Positions 39,946 through 50,326 of a stretch of 64,000 nucleotides of DNA are shown here, in pieces. Numbering within the stretch: the first letter of the stretch is position 1; every line of letters starts with the position of its first letter. Both the position numbers and the translations under genes were made by a program. Origin of the DNA: Mesorhizobium loti (GTDB lineage: Bacteria; Pseudomonadota; Alphaproteobacteria; Rhizobiales; Rhizobiaceae); NCBI GenBank assembly GCA_002356515.1, contig AP017605.1, forward strand, positions 5,255,020-5,319,019, read 5' to 3'. The notes below the pieces were generated by a model that saw only the letters and a list, made by a program, of their open reading frames with translations, searched no databases and was not told the DNA's origin.

Positions 39946-41463
39946 ATGATCGCAAAGCTTGTCAACGAGATAATGCCATCAGGCGGACAAGGGACCGCTG
40001 CAAGGGCTCATCTCTACCCTCGGAGCGAACGCTGGCGGCAGATTTTTGATCGGCGCACGCCTAAGGAACGGCGCAGTTTGTCACATATCAAGCGCTTCAT
40101 GGAGCGGCTGGCCGGTGATGGGAAATTCCGTACGGCGCTTTCCGAGAACCTCGACAACCCTCGGATAGTGACCGCGCGATACGGCATCGAAGTTGACCCA
40201 ATGGAGATGCTGCCGCTCTGGTGCGGTGACTACCTGAAGTATCGCTTCAAGCCGGAGTCTGCCCCGTGGCCGCTGGCTATGATGTGGGATGAGTATACGC
40301 GGGAGATGTTGCGCCATCGCGACCTCCTGCGCGGCCAAGGCGAAATGTCGACTATCAATCCTCGCTTTCATGCCTGGCGCGAGCGCCAAATCCGGCGCTG
40401 TAACGACGAAATGGGCGAATTGGCGCCGTCAATCGCGCACTCTGTCATCGCTTTCGAGCTGAGCGAAGGCTGCACCGTCGGTTGCTGGTTCTGTGGCCTC
40501 TCGGCGGGTACCTTCAAAGGTTACTATGAATACACTGAGGAGCATGCAGAGGTTTGGCGCGGCGTGCTCCGTGCGGCGAGCGAAATGTTTGGTTCGGCAG
40601 TCCGCACTGGCTTCTGTTACTGGGCCACAGACCCGATCGACAACCCGGAGTACGACCGTTTTCTGTTCGACTACCATCAGATCACGGGCGAATTGCCACA
40701 AACGACGACGGCGGCCCCGCTCAAGGATCAGGCACTCACCAACCGCGTGCTCGAACTGTTCGAACGCTACGGTCGCGTGACCAATCGTTTCTCAGTGCTA
40801 AGCACGGACCATCTTAATCAGATACACGCGGCGTTTTCGCCCGAGGACCTGATGGGGGTCGAACTCATCCTGCAGGGCAAGGACGGGCCGACCGCAAAGG
40901 CTTTCACCGGGCGCGCACGAGCGCGGAAGGAGAAACTCAGGGCAGCCGGCAAAGACGCCGCAATCGCCGTGCCGGAGGGCTGTCCCACGACAATCGCCTG
41001 TGTTTCTGGCTTTCTCGTGAACATGCGGCAGGGACGTTTACAACTGGTGACGCCGGTACCGGGTAGCGAACGCTGGCCTCTCGGGTACCGAATCGTGGCT
41101 CAACGTTTCTTCAGCACGCCCGACGAGTTCCGGGAAGGTCTCGATAGCATCATCGACGAGAATATGCTCGAAAGCCCCCCTCCCAACCGGCCAATTCGCT
41201 TCCGCGGAGACCTGCAATACGAGGCAGGGGACCACTGCTTCCATCTCCGCTCACGCAACAGTGAGCATCGAGTGCTCGACGGGGTGGTTCCGATTCCCAT
41301 TGGCCATCTAATCGCGAGCGGGAACTGTACAGCCTCGGAGCTGATTATGCGGGCCACGGACGGAGCGAGCGTCCTTGCAGTCGCCGACTTGCTCGATCAG
41401 CTATACGCGGCTGGGGTGATCGAAGAGGACCTCGACGACATTTCGCTTGGCAAAACGGGATGA
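39946..41463 (+). CDS. PoyD-type radical SAM peptide epimerase
   Basis: A 505-residue enzyme of the radical SAM RiPP-maturation epimerase family (PoyD, OspD, AvpD), which turn L- into D-residues in a core peptide. It has FELSEGCTVGCWFCGLSAG with the cluster Cys at 176, 180 and 183, the family segment TGFCYWATDPIDNPEYD, and PEGCPTTIACVSGFLVNM with cysteines that could supply the H atom. The C-terminal ~60 residues form a helical/winged domain (PIGHLIASGNCTASELIM). I start at the ATG at 39946; a TTG at 39916 is possible. It lies next to the Nif11-type precursor, so the Val/Ala core is its likely substrate. Confidence 0.85.
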   Translation: MIAKLVNEIMPSGGQGTAARAHLYPRSERWRQIFDRRTPKERRSLSHIKRFMERLAGDGKFRTALSENLDNPRIVTARYGIEVDPMEMLPLWCGDYLKYRFKPESAPWPLAMMWDEYTREMLRHRDLLRGQGEMSTINPRFHAWRERQIRRCNDEMGELAPSIAHSVIAFELSEGCTVGCWFCGLSAGTFKGYYEYTEEHAEVWRGVLRAASEMFGSAVRTGFCYWATDPIDNPEYDRFLFDYHQITGELPQTTTAAPLKDQALTNRVLELFERYGRVTNRFSVLSTDHLNQIHAAFSPEDLMGVELILQGKDGPTAKAFTGRARARKEKLRAAGKDAAIAVPEGCPTTIACVSGFLVNMRQGRLQLVTPVPGSERWPLGYRIVAQRFFSTPDEFREGLDSIIDENMLESPPPNRPIRFRGDLQYEAGDHCFHLRSRNSEHRVLDGVVPIPIGHLIASGNCTASELIMRATDGASVLAVADLLDQLYAAGVIEEDLDDISLGKTG

Positions 41464-41649
41464 CGGGCGCGGGCCGCGGGCTTTTTTGTCCGCAACGCCA
41501 CTGCCCTGCGTCCCGCTCGGGTGAAGCGGGCTATCGCGGCCGGCCTCGACGAAATCGAGGTGCTCGCCGAAGGCTTCGCCAATGACAATGGCGCCAAGCT
41601 TACCGGACCGCTCTATGCCGACGGTTGGCATTGAAGTCATTGGCGAGCC

Positions 41650-41800
41650 AGGCCGGCGTGGCGTTCCCCTCACGGATCATCTGGTCCCACCTCCAGGTCA
41701 TCGAACGCGATGTTGCCCGCTCGGCTCTCGCGAATGAAGGCGTGAAGCGGCTGATGACCATTCCCGGCGGGGCTGCGAAGCCCCTGAGCCACGCGACCGA
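41650..41800 (+). pseudogene. IS110-family transposase scrap
   Basis: The segment [20 protein letters not shown] followed by TIPGG resembles the start of the C-terminal domain of IS110-type transposases ('...ca.RLmtiPGvG'). It runs in frame into the nodF relic, so an insertion has replaced the nodF 5' end. Confidence 0.5.
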
Positions 41801-41815
41801 AAGCGGCGCAACAGG

Positions 41816-42049
41816 GAACCGCGTCGAATCGGAGAGCGGCGAGAGCGTGTCCACCATCGGCGAAATAACGACTGCCACGGAACTGACCTCGCTCGGAGTC
41901 GATTCGCTGGGTCTGGCGGATCTCCTCTGGGATGTGGAGCAGGCCTACGACATCAAGATCGACATGACGCGGCTGACGCCTGGTCGAATCTCAAGAATGT
42001 CGGCGACATGGTGGAAGCCGTCCGCGGTTTGCTCGCGAAGGAGGTCTGA
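41816..42049 (+). pseudogene. nodF: nodF relic (acyl carrier protein), frameshifted
   Basis: [20 protein letters not shown] with the phosphopantetheine Ser (DSLG), then [16 protein letters not shown], is the NodF carrier pattern. After a frameshift near 41983 the other frame continues [19 protein letters not shown] with KEV and a stop, the expected NodF end. The first ~20 codons are lost. NodF carries the polyunsaturated acyl chain of some Nod factors. Confidence 0.85.
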
Positions 42050-43260
42050 TTGGACAGGCGAGTCGTCATTACTGGGATAGGGGGGCTTTGCGGCTAGGCA
42101 ACAACGCCGCCTCTATCTGGAAAGAGATGCGCGAAGGTCGCTCCGCCATCCGCCCGATGGTCACTTCCGCGCTTCATGAGATGAAGGGGACTGTCGGTAC
42201 CGAGATCAAGGAGCTGCCCCAGCACGACATCGGCCGCAACCAGCTCGTCTCCAGGACCGCCACAGCTTGCTCGCTGTGCTTGCAGCGCGTGAAGCCATGC
42301 AGCACGCCGGACTTTCCTGCGATAAGGGAAATCCGTATCGCTTCGGCGCGACAGTGGGCGTCTGCGGCTGGGGCTGGGGAACGGTCGAAGAAACCTACCG
42401 TGACCTCCTTTTGGGCGGCGCGAAGCGTGCTGGCATTTACACTGCACCAAGGGGGTTGCCGAGCGCCGCTGCCAGCCAGGTCAGCATGAGTCTCGGCCTG
42501 CGCGGCCCGGTCTTTGCCATCGCCTCCGCATGCGCATCAGCCAACCATGCGATCGCTTCGGCCGCGGATCAGATCAAGCTCGGCCGGGCCGACGTGATGC
42601 TTGCCGGAGGCGCCGAAGCGCCGCTCGTATGCCTTCAGATGAAGGTATGGGAAGCAATGCGCGCGCTCGCTCCAGATACGTGCCGGCCGGCCCTTCTCCG
42701 CCGACAGGAAGGGAGTGGTGATAGGCGAGGGTGCGGGCATGGCCGTGCTGGAAAGCTATGAGCATGCCGCCGTGCGCGGTGCCACAATCCTTGCCGAGAT
42801 CGCAGGCATCGGCCTTTCCGGCGACGCCTTCCACATCGTCGCGCCGTCTGTCGAGGGGCCGGAGGCCGCGATCCGCGCTTGCCTTGCCGACGCCGGGCTG
42901 AATGCGGAGGACGTGGACTACCTAAACGCCCACGGCACCGGCACCAAGGCCAACGATCAGACTGAGACGGCGGCGATCAAGCGCGTCTTCGGAGACTATG
43001 CCTATTCGATGTCTGTCTCGTCCACCAAGTCCATGTACGCGCATTGCCTGGGCGCAGCGAGCGCACTTGAAATGATCGCCTCCGTGATGGCGATCCAGGA
43101 GGGCATTGTGCCGCCGACCGCGAACTATCGCGAGCCAGACCCCGATTGCGACCTCGACGTCACGCCCAATGTGGCGCGCGAGCGCAAGGTCCGCGTGGCA
43201 CTGAGCAACGCTTTCGCCATGGGCGGCATGAACGCAGTTCTGGCGTTCAAGCAAGTGTAG
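42050..43260 (+). pseudogene. nodE: nodE relic (beta-ketoacyl synthase), three frameshifts
   Basis: A TTG at 42050 one base past the nodF stop opens [14 protein letters not shown]. Shifts near 42094, 42255 and 42700 then move the reading through other frames. Together they give a full NodE-like synthase: [19 protein letters not shown] with the active Cys, [14 protein letters not shown] with the first His, and [18 protein letters not shown] with the second His region (Ala replaces the usual Gly in SxxKsxxGH), ending [17 protein letters not shown]. The gene is full-length but cannot be translated as one protein. Confidence 0.9.
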
Positions 43261-43420
43261 AAGGCATGCGAGATGCCTCCAGTAACTCTATCTCTCGTTT
43301 CCAAATGCTTGCCGGATCACGATTGTGAAGGACGTGCCCTTGGACCGCCTCGGTGAATGCGCCAAGTGGCAGCGGAAGCTGGACAAGCCGGGGCCCCATC
43401 TTTTGCAAAATTCTCAACTG
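43247..43420 (-). pseudogene. LysR-type regulator C-terminal scrap
   Basis: The minus strand reads [19 protein letters not shown], then [22 protein letters not shown], resembling the end of LysR regulators of the NodD/SyrM sort ('W...rD.dPas.WmR'). The rest of the gene is absent. Confidence 0.4.
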
Positions 43421-43552
43421 TTGAAGCGACGTCGACGTACCGCTACCCGGAAGGTTAAGCGAGCCCTTCGAGTTCGGCTCGATGGCCTGTCCAAAGCTGT
43501 ATCCGATAATATCTGAAAGGCGCATGGCCGCCAGTGACCGCTTCCGTGGAAG

Positions 43553-43729
43553 ACCGGCCGCAACGCGCTCGTCACCGGAGCAAGTGGTGGAATCGGCGAG
43601 GCCGTGGCGCGGACGCTGCACGCGCAGGGCGCAACCGTCGGCCTGCACGGAACGCGTGTCGAAAAGCTCGAGATGTTGGCTGCCGAGCTTGGCGGGCGGA
43701 CAAGACTGTTTCCGGCGATTGCCGGGTGA
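43553..43729 (+). pseudogene. nodG: nodG relic (3-oxoacyl-ACP reductase N-terminus)
   Basis: [20 protein letters not shown] followed by [20 protein letters not shown] is the Rossmann start of a NodG/FabG reductase, with the TGxxxGIG cofactor loop. A stop follows after ~58 residues, before the catalytic Ser-Tyr-Lys. Third member of a decayed nodFEG cluster. Confidence 0.85.
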
Positions 43730-44024
43730 TCGCGCTGAGGCACCAGAGCGGCAGATTTTTTTGCAGAGGTAATCTCGGACTGAATACGCGTTCCCATTCA
43801 CATTAGCTGTGGATAACAAGGCTGAATTAACATGCAAAATCTGCGCATCTAAATCGATTTGAGCACTCACGGACGTTGCGGACCAGAATCGCCGTCACCC
43901 TGAAATCGACAAGGCATCGGCTATCCCAAAATCGGGGCTTGACGTTACGTAAGGTCCTATGTTTTCCGATGTGCGGGAACGACTTCCAGTCTCAGCCCAA
44001 GGGCGACGAAAATGAGGGGCAGCA

Positions 44025-44216
44025 ATGGTGGCTGGCGAACCTAATGACGTGCGCGTCAAGCGTTGTGGTGGGGGATGGGTTGTTCATATTGTCGAGGACG
44101 GCAAACTGACAGTTCTTCGGTTCAAGACACAGTTTCCCGCCGAAAATTACGCCGATGGCCAACGAGCCAGGCTCGGTCTTGCTGCCAAGCCACCGATCGA
44201 CGAACCTGATATGTAA
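44025..44216 (+). CDS. Small conserved-looking protein of unknown function
   Basis: A 63-residue protein starting MVAGEPNDVRVKRCGGGWVV with IVEDGKLTVLRFKTQFPAEN following. GAGGGG lies five bases before the ATG. The sheet-rich start and NYADGQRARLGL tail give the impression of a small conserved rhizobial protein, but I cannot name a family. Confidence 0.5.
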   Translation: MVAGEPNDVRVKRCGGGWVVHIVEDGKLTVLRFKTQFPAENYADGQRARLGLAAKPPIDEPDM

Positions 44217-44661
44217 CCGGATCAGGCGTCGGATGGCTGGTGAGCCTTGGCGCCGGCGGGAAACACTTGCCGAAGGCCCACCTCAATGCTGCTTGCGGCC
44301 GTTCGGCTAGCCATATTCGCGATGATGGTTGGCACCGCTGCCGATGCGGAAGACGGTAGCCTGCTTGATCGACACGGCGGCAAAGATCATGAAAAGCCAG
44401 GTCGTCAAGGACCCGGCCGCGGCGCTTGAGAAAGCAGCAAGAATTTGCAAGCCGCCACCGCAAGTAACCTGAGACAAGGGTCAGACATGCAAACCGCTGT
44501 TCGCGGATCAGCAGCTGCGAGACATTGCGCCATCCCACGAAGGCCCACGGTGCCCAAGGCGTGGTGGGCATCAGCCTTTCGAAGCTGAGCATCAGCAACT
44601 TCGTCGAGTCTTAGACCAGACGCTCTTCAGTGCCGAGGCTCGCACATCTGTGGAGCGCGGC
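44217..44661. other. Gene-poor stretch before the panD-bio operon
   Basis: Frames on both strands are short or Arg/Ser-rich. A minus-strand frame encodes a hydrophobic stretch (SLTTWLFMIFAAVSIKQATV) that may be the relic of a membrane protein. Nothing is firm. Confidence 0.3.
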
Positions 44662-45114
44662 TCACGCCCCGGAGACCAGGGCAGGAATGACCAAAGGCTC
44701 ATCCGCCTCGTCAAGAATGGCGAAACTGTAACGGCCGTCTGTGTCAATATCGACGGAGTAGCTCAGGCGGTCGAGTATGTGGTTATCCTGGTCGAACGTG
44801 ACGATGCGCGGCTTCAGCGAAGTGATATGCGCTTCGTCCAGGTAGATGGAGTTGCAGACGATAATCGGGTCGTCGGGCTGACAGGTGCGAGCCGCCGCTC
44901 CGTTGAGGATGCAGCACCGTGAGCCGCGCTCGCCGAGGATGACATAGGTCGAAATCCGCGCACCGGAATTCTTGTTCCATATCTCCACGAATTCCATCGG
45001 CAGGATCCCGGCTGCCTCGCAGTGGTCGGGGTCGAGCGTTATCGAACCATGGTAGTTGAGGTTCGCTTCTGTGACGTGGATGCCGTGCAGCTTGCCGGCG
45101 ACTAGTTTTCGCAT
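44662..45114 (-). CDS. panD: Aspartate 1-decarboxylase
   Basis: A 150-residue pyruvoyl enzyme making beta-alanine for pantothenate and coenzyme A. The self-cleavage site is visible as NLNYHGSITLD (Gly-Ser, residues 23-25 region), with EFVEIWNKNSGARISTY, GSRCCILNGAAARTCQPDD and a C-terminal extension longer than in E. coli. It lies 58 bases after bioZ on the same strand and may be the last gene of the biotin operon. No panB or panC is in the window. Confidence 0.92.
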   Translation of the reverse strand: MRKLVAGKLHGIHVTEANLNYHGSITLDPDHCEAAGILPMEFVEIWNKNSGARISTYVILGERGSRCCILNGAAARTCQPDDPIIVCNSIYLDEAHITSLKPRIVTFDQDNHILDRLSYSVDIDTDGRYSFAILDEADEPLVIPALVSGA

Positions 45115-45172
45115 TGGTCGTTGTCCCTGTATTCATCGTTCAAGGTCAGTCTTGGCAGTTCGGTTCGCGCGG

Positions 45173-46156
45173 CTAAATTCCAACGACGAGCGCACCGCCG
45201 CTAAGACCCGCACCCGCGGCCGCCAGAAGAACCTTCTCCCCCGGCCGGAACGGCGCCGCCCGATGGGCGAGCGACAGCGAGAGCGGGATCGTCGCGGCGG
45301 AAGAGTTGCCATACTCGGCGATCGTCTTGACGATCGCTTCATCGGCGATGCCGAGGTTTCGCCCGACCGCATCGAAAATGCGGGCATTGGCCTGGTGCGG
45401 CACGAACCGATCGATGTCCTGCGGCTGCGCTCGGGTTGCGGCGAGCGCGTCCTTTGAACATGCAGTCATCATGTCCACGGCCCTGGCGAACACTTCGCGG
45501 CCGTCGATCATCGTCATTCGGGTTTGCCCGAGATCCAGGCCACTTTGGAACGGGACGTTGCTTCCGCCCGCCGGGATCTGGATCAGCCCGTAGCGCGAGC
45601 CGTCCGAATCCACCGAGGCGCCGAGGATGCCCCGGTCGGGATCCTCGCAGGGACCGATCACCACGGCGCCGGCGGCATCGGCAAACAGCACGGCACTGGC
45701 GCGCTCGGCCGGGTTGATGCGACGGCTGAGGATGTTGGCGGCAATCACAAGGGTCGCCTTGCCATGCAGGCGGGTGAAGCTGTCCGCGAACATCAGGGCA
45801 TAGATGAAGCCGGCGCAGGCGCCGGTCAGATCGATCGCACCCGCGCGTGTCAGTCCCAGCCGATGGGCGACCAGGGGTGCGCTCGGCGGCAGAAGGTGAT
45901 CAGGCGTCGAGGTGGCGAGCAACAGCAGGCCGATGTCGCTGCGGTCAATACCGGCGTTCGCCAGCGCGATGTCGCCAGCCTGCGTGGCAAGGCCGGACAG
46001 CGTGTCTCCGTCCGTTGCCCAGAAGCGCGAACGGATTCCGGTACGCCTTTCGATCCAGCCCGGCTCGAGGCCGAGATTGTTCTCGATCTCGGCATTCGCC
46101 ACCTTGCGCCCAGGCGTATGATGACCGAACCCGAGAATGCGCGACGACTTGCTCAT
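45173..46156 (-). CDS. bioZ: BioZ, FabH-like ketoacyl synthase starting pimeloyl synthesis
   Basis: A 327-residue thiolase-fold enzyme. In Agrobacterium and Mesorhizobium BioZ condenses glutaryl-CoA with malonyl-ACP to begin the pimelate chain of biotin. The triad is seen: Cys in DLTGACAGF, His in [10 protein letters not shown], Asn in [11 protein letters not shown]. The bio gene neighbourhood (overlapping bioA by 4 bases) separates it from housekeeping FabH. Confidence 0.93.
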   Translation of the reverse strand: MSKSSRILGFGHHTPGRKVANAEIENNLGLEPGWIERRTGIRSRFWATDGDTLSGLATQAGDIALANAGIDRSDIGLLLLATSTPDHLLPPSAPLVAHRLGLTRAGAIDLTGACAGFIYALMFADSFTRLHGKATLVIAANILSRRINPAERASAVLFADAAGAVVIGPCEDPDRGILGASVDSDGSRYGLIQIPAGGSNVPFQSGLDLGQTRMTMIDGREVFARAVDMMTACSKDALAATRAQPQDIDRFVPHQANARIFDAVGRNLGIADEAIVKTIAEYGNSSAATIPLSLSLAHRAAPFRPGEKVLLAAAGAGLSGGALVVGI

Positions 46157-47421
46157 GGCCTAGACCCGAAGCGTTCGGCGGCCTCCTCGATCGCGTCGTA
46201 GAGTGCGTCCAACTCGCCGCCGGTGATGCAATAGGGCGGGAGAAGATAGAGGACATTGCCGAGCGGACGAACAAGCAGGCCGCGCTCGAGGAAGAACGCG
46301 CGCAGTTTCGGACCAATCTCGGCGAGATAGCCGGCGGAACCGGTGCGCAGGTCGAGGGCAGCGATCGTGCCAGTGGCTCGGCAGTCGGTGAAATATGGGT
46401 TGTCCCGGAAGCGTTGCAGCCCGGCGGCCTGCTTCGCGCTCAAAGCCGCGACCCGCTCGGCCACCGGCTCGTCGCGCCAGATCTCGACATTGGCGAGTGC
46501 TGCCGCGCAGGCAATCGGATTGGCGGTGTATGAGCTCGAATGAAAGAAGGTTTTCTTACGGTCTTCGGAATAATGGGCCTGGAAGATGGCATCGGTGGCG
46601 AGCGTGGCCGCCAAAGGGATCGCGCCACCGGTCAAGCCCTTCGACGTGCATAGGATGTCCGGAGAAATGGACGCCTGCTCGCAGGCGAACATGGTTCCGG
46701 TCCGCCCCCAGCCGGTCATTACTTCATCGGCGATCAGCAACGTGCCGGAGGTTTCTGCGATCTTCTTCAATTCGGCCAGAACCCAGGCCGGATACATCAG
46801 CATGCCGCCGGCGCCTAGCACGAGCGGTTCGACGATCAGCGCGGCCGCGCGCCGGTCGCGGGCAACTGCCTCGAACCGATCCAGCGTCTCTTGTTCGCGT
46901 CCCGCGGCCGGGAAGGGGATGGTGTCGACCTCGAACAGCAAAGGTTCGTAGGCGGCGTTAAACGCGCCACGGGCACCGACGCTCATCGTCCCGATGGTGT
47001 CGCCATGATAGCTGTGCTCCATGACGACGATGCGGGAGCGCGGCGCGTCGATGTTGCGGAAATAGCCGAGCGCCATCTTCAACGCGACTTCGACTGAGGT
47101 CGAGCCGCTGTCGGAATAGAACACCCAGTCGAGGCCGGAAGGAGCGAGACCGACAAGCGCCTTGGCCAGACGTTCGGCCGGCTCGTGCGTGAAGCCGGCG
47201 AAGATGATCTGGTCGAGGCTCGCCGCGGTCGTCTCGATGGCCTTGATGATGCGGGGATGGCGGTGGCCGTGGGTGACGACCCACCAGGAGGAAATGGCAT
47301 CCAGGATGCGCGTGCCGTCGGCCTTGTGGAGGTAGGCGCCTTCCGTCCGGACGATTTCAGGGATGGCGAGCTCGAGCGCGTGCTGGGTGAAGGGATGCCA
47401 GACTTGAGACTGCGACATCAT
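46153..47421 (-). CDS. bioA: Adenosylmethionine-8-amino-7-oxononanoate aminotransferase
   Basis: A 422-residue PLP enzyme that uses SAM as amino donor to make DAPA. VWHPFTQ at the start, [46 protein letters not shown] with the cofactor Asp, and [13 protein letters not shown] with the PLP Lys are present. Starts at 47421, overlapping the bioD stop by 4 bases. The longer open frame to 47691 is an out-of-frame read of bioD. Confidence 0.95.
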   Translation of the reverse strand: MMSQSQVWHPFTQHALELAIPEIVRTEGAYLHKADGTRILDAISSWWVVTHGHRHPRIIKAIETTAASLDQIIFAGFTHEPAERLAKALVGLAPSGLDWVFYSDSGSTSVEVALKMALGYFRNIDAPRSRIVVMEHSYHGDTIGTMSVGARGAFNAAYEPLLFEVDTIPFPAAGREQETLDRFEAVARDRRAAALIVEPLVLGAGGMLMYPAWVLAELKKIAETSGTLLIADEVMTGWGRTGTMFACEQASISPDILCTSKGLTGGAIPLAATLATDAIFQAHYSEDRKKTFFHSSSYTANPIACAAALANVEIWRDEPVAERVAALSAKQAAGLQRFRDNPYFTDCRATGTIAALDLRTGSAGYLAEIGPKLRAFFLERGLLVRPLGNVLYLLPPYCITGGELDALYDAIEEAAERFGSRP

Positions 47422-48053
47422 TCGCCTCCCGCGATTGCTGTGAGGTCGAAGCCGGCAATCATCGCTTCCCTCAGCGTCCCGCTCGTCAGCGGATCGATGT
47501 GCGGCAGCCTGCCAAGCTGGCGCACGCCGCTGAATTCCACGATTGTTCTCTGCGTATCGGCCACCTCGTCGCCGATGAAGGCAATGCCGATGAGCGGGAT
47601 GGAACGGGCCCTGAGCGCCTCGATCGACAGCAGGGTGTGGTTGATCGTGCCGAGCTTGGTACGGGCGCACAGGATGACCGGCACCCGCCACTGCGCGAAT
47701 ATGTCGATGAACTTGGTGCGCCGATTGAGCGGCACCATCAGTCCCCCGGCACCTTCGATGACGAGCGGACCCGGCAAGTCCGGAAGCGAGAGCCTTGCCA
47801 CGTCTATCGCGACGCCATCGAGTTCGGCCGAACGATGCGGCGACAGCGGCTCCTTCAGGCGATACACTTCCGGCAGCACGCGCCCCGGCGGAAGGCCGGC
47901 AAGCCGCGCAACAACCTCGCTGTCGGTCTCGCCGTCGAGGCCCGACTGCACCGGCTTCGAGTAGAAGCCGTTGAGGAAGCCGGCCAATCCCGCCGAAAAC
48001 ACCGTCTTGCCGATTCCGGTATCTGTTCCGGTGATGACGATGCGCTTGGTCAT
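47418..48053 (-). CDS. bioD: Dethiobiotin synthetase
   Basis: A 211-residue P-loop enzyme closing the ureido ring of dethiobiotin with CO2 and [23 protein letters not shown] carries the Walker [17 protein letters not shown] the substrate lid, and [12 protein letters not shown] the second phosphate segment. Overlaps bioF and bioA by 4 bases each. Confidence 0.94.
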   Translation of the reverse strand: MTKRIVITGTDTGIGKTVFSAGLAGFLNGFYSKPVQSGLDGETDSEVVARLAGLPPGRVLPEVYRLKEPLSPHRSAELDGVAIDVARLSLPDLPGPLVIEGAGGLMVPLNRRTKFIDIFAQWRVPVILCARTKLGTINHTLLSIEALRARSIPLIGIAFIGDEVADTQRTIVEFSGVRQLGRLPHIDPLTSGTLREAMIAGFDLTAIAGGE

Positions 48054-49189
48054 GTCGAGGCCAGCACCTCGACGAGCGCCTCGAGCATGGCCGAAATGTC
48101 GGCTTCGTCGACGTTGAGCGTCAGCGAAATGCGCAGTCGCGATGTGCCCTCGGGTACGGTCGGCGGACGAATGCCGCGTATGTCGAAGCCGCGCGTCTGC
48201 AGCGCCGCCGCCACCGCCATGGTGCGCCTGTTGTCGCCGATGACAAAGGACTGGATCTGCGAGCCGCTGGGCTTCACGCCGCAGCGCTCGGCCAATTGGC
48301 GGCCCGCGAAGGCTACGCGCTCCTGCAGCTGGACACGGCGTTGGGGCTCGTCGGACAGCATGGCCAGCGCTTCGCGCACTGCCACCGCCATCAGAGGCGA
48401 CGGCGCGGTGGCGTAGATGAATGGCCGGCAGCGGTTGACGAGATAGTCGCATAGCGTTCCCGGCCCGGTGACCAGTGCGCCGGACGCGCCGAGCGCCTTG
48501 CCGCATGTGTGAAGTGCGACAGTGTTGTCGCGGCCCTCGAAAGCGGCGGCCAGCCCGCGGCCGTTCGGTCCCCAGATGCCGGTGGCATGCGCCTCGTCGA
48601 CGACGAGGAATGCCTCGTGCCGATCGGCAAGCGCGATAAGGCGCGCCATCGGGGCGCGGTCGCCATCCATGCTGTAGAGGCTTTCGACCGCGATCCAGAT
48701 GCGGCCCATGCCGCCTTCGGCGCGCCAGCGGGTGATCGCATCCTCGACAGCATCGATGTCGTTATGCGCGGCGAGCTTGAACTCGGCGCGGCCAGCGCGG
48801 GCCCCCTCATGCATACTGGCATGAGCAAGGTCGTCGAGGATCAAGAGGTCGCCCTTTTGCGGCAGCGTCGTCAGCAGAGCGAAGTTGGCGATATAGCCGC
48901 TGCCGAAGAACAGCGCGCGTTCGGCGCCGAAGAACGCCGCGGCGTCTGCCTCCAGAGCCTCGTGCTCCGGTGAGTTGCCCCTTAACAACCGCGATCCGGT
49001 CGCGCCGACCGGCGTCCCCCGCGCAATCGCCGCCGCCACCGCTTCGCCAAGTCTTTTGGAGGCGGCAAGCCCGAGATAGTCGTTCGACGAGAAGTCGAGC
49101 CCGGCGCGCGGTGCAAGTGTGCGCAGCCGGTCCTTGCGCGCCAGTCCGCGCAAGGACGCGTCATACCGGACAAGAAGTGCCTCGTTCAT
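48050..49189 (-). CDS. bioF: 8-amino-7-oxononanoate synthase
   Basis: A 379-residue alpha-oxoamine synthase joining pimeloyl-thioester with alanine. It has [55 protein letters not shown] and [19 protein letters not shown] segment (here [13 protein letters not shown] with the PLP Lys). The start at 49189 overlaps bioB by 4 bases. Confidence 0.94.
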   Translation of the reverse strand: MNEALLVRYDASLRGLARKDRLRTLAPRAGLDFSSNDYLGLAASKRLGEAVAAAIARGTPVGATGSRLLRGNSPEHEALEADAAAFFGAERALFFGSGYIANFALLTTLPQKGDLLILDDLAHASMHEGARAGRAEFKLAAHNDIDAVEDAITRWRAEGGMGRIWIAVESLYSMDGDRAPMARLIALADRHEAFLVVDEAHATGIWGPNGRGLAAAFEGRDNTVALHTCGKALGASGALVTGPGTLCDYLVNRCRPFIYATAPSPLMAVAVREALAMLSDEPQRRVQLQERVAFAGRQLAERCGVKPSGSQIQSFVIGDNRRTMAVAAALQTRGFDIRGIRPPTVPEGTSRLRISLTLNVDEADISAMLEALVEVLAST

Positions 49190-50181
49190 TGCGTGCCGAT
49201 TTCCATCGGCTCGATGCCGAGACGCTGGAACAGCAGAGTATCCTTGTCTTCGCCGGGATTGTCCGCCGTCAGCAGTGTGTCGCCGACGAAGATCGAGTTG
49301 GCGCCGGCAAAAAAGCACAGCGCCTGCATTTCATCGGTCATGGCGGTGCGGCCGGCGGAAAGACGCACGTGCGACTTCGGCATCATGATGCGGGCCAGCG
49401 CGATCACGCGCACGAATTCGATCGGCTCGATGGGTTTGGCCTCGGCCAGCGGGGTGCCCTCGATCGGGATCAGCATGTTGATCGGAACGCTTTCGGGATG
49501 CTCCGGCAGGTTGGCCAGCGTCACCAGCATGTCGATCCGGTCCACCGGCTCTTCGCCCATGCCGACAATGCCGCCGCAACAGACCTTAATGCCGCTGTCG
49601 CGGACATTGGCGAGCGTATCCAGCCGGTCGGCAAACGTGCGGGTCGAGATGATCTCTGAGTAATAGCGCTCGGAGGTGTCGATGTTGTGGTTGTAGTAGT
49701 CGAGACCGGCCTGTTTCAGACGAGCGGCCTGCTCAAGATCGAGCATGCCGAGCGTCATGCAGGTCTCCATGCCGAGTGCCTTGACGCCTTCGACCATCGC
49801 CACGACCGCATCCATGTCGCGCGCCTTGGGATTGCGCCAGGCGGCGCCCATGCAATAGCGGGTGGCGCCGGCGTCACGCGCCTTAGTCGCCTCCATGATG
49901 ACGCGCCTGACCTCCATCAGCTTCGACGCCTTCAATCCGCTTTCGTGATGCGCCGACTGGCTGCAATAGCCGCAATCCTCCGGACATCCACCCGTCTTGA
50001 TGCTGAGAAGCCGGCTGAGCTGGACCTTGTTGGGATCGAAATTCTGCCGGTGAACGGTCTGCGCCTGAAACAAAAGGTCGTTGAATGGCGCGTCGTGGAG
50101 CGCTTGGGCTTCCGCTCGCGTCCAAGGGGGAAGCGCCCAACCGATTGGATCCGAGGTCAGGTCTGGGCTGAGTTCGTTCAT
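49186..50181 (-). CDS. bioB: Biotin synthase
   Basis: A 331-residue radical SAM enzyme inserting sulfur into dethiobiotin. It has [20 protein letters not shown] with the C-x3-C-x2-C cluster, [23 protein letters not shown] and [20 protein letters not shown] with the [2Fe-2S] Arg region. First gene of bioBFDAZ(-panD); the leader GGAGAACAAGATTTT supplies the ribosome site. No BioR-like operator was found. Confidence 0.96.
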   Translation of the reverse strand: MNELSPDLTSDPIGWALPPWTRAEAQALHDAPFNDLLFQAQTVHRQNFDPNKVQLSRLLSIKTGGCPEDCGYCSQSAHHESGLKASKLMEVRRVIMEATKARDAGATRYCMGAAWRNPKARDMDAVVAMVEGVKALGMETCMTLGMLDLEQAARLKQAGLDYYNHNIDTSERYYSEIISTRTFADRLDTLANVRDSGIKVCCGGIVGMGEEPVDRIDMLVTLANLPEHPESVPINMLIPIEGTPLAEAKPIEPIEFVRVIALARIMMPKSHVRLSAGRTAMTDEMQALCFFAGANSIFVGDTLLTADNPGEDKDTLLFQRLGIEPMEIGTQ

Positions 50182-50326
50182 AAAATCTTGTTCTCCATAA
50201 TCTTCCGTCCTTGACCTGGAGCGTTGCAGTGGATGCTGAAGACCAGGCGCATGCCAGCGGGAAGTCTTCTATCGAAACGCGACTGGTGGCGCTCTTGAGC
50301 GGACTCTCCAACTGCTGCCCGCAGGC

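Noticed and set aside
41460-41495. GC-rich run followed by TTTTTT after the epimerase gene, as a terminator
   Set aside because: The bases before the T-run do not contain two complementary arms, so no proper stem forms.
44122-44598. Minus-strand frame of 158 codons
   Set aside because: Trp/Arg/Pro-rich, no ribosome site, and overlaps the better-supported small gene at 44025-44216.
47499-48416. Plus-strand frame of 305 codons
   Set aside because: Antisense to bioD and bioF, which are certain on the minus strand.
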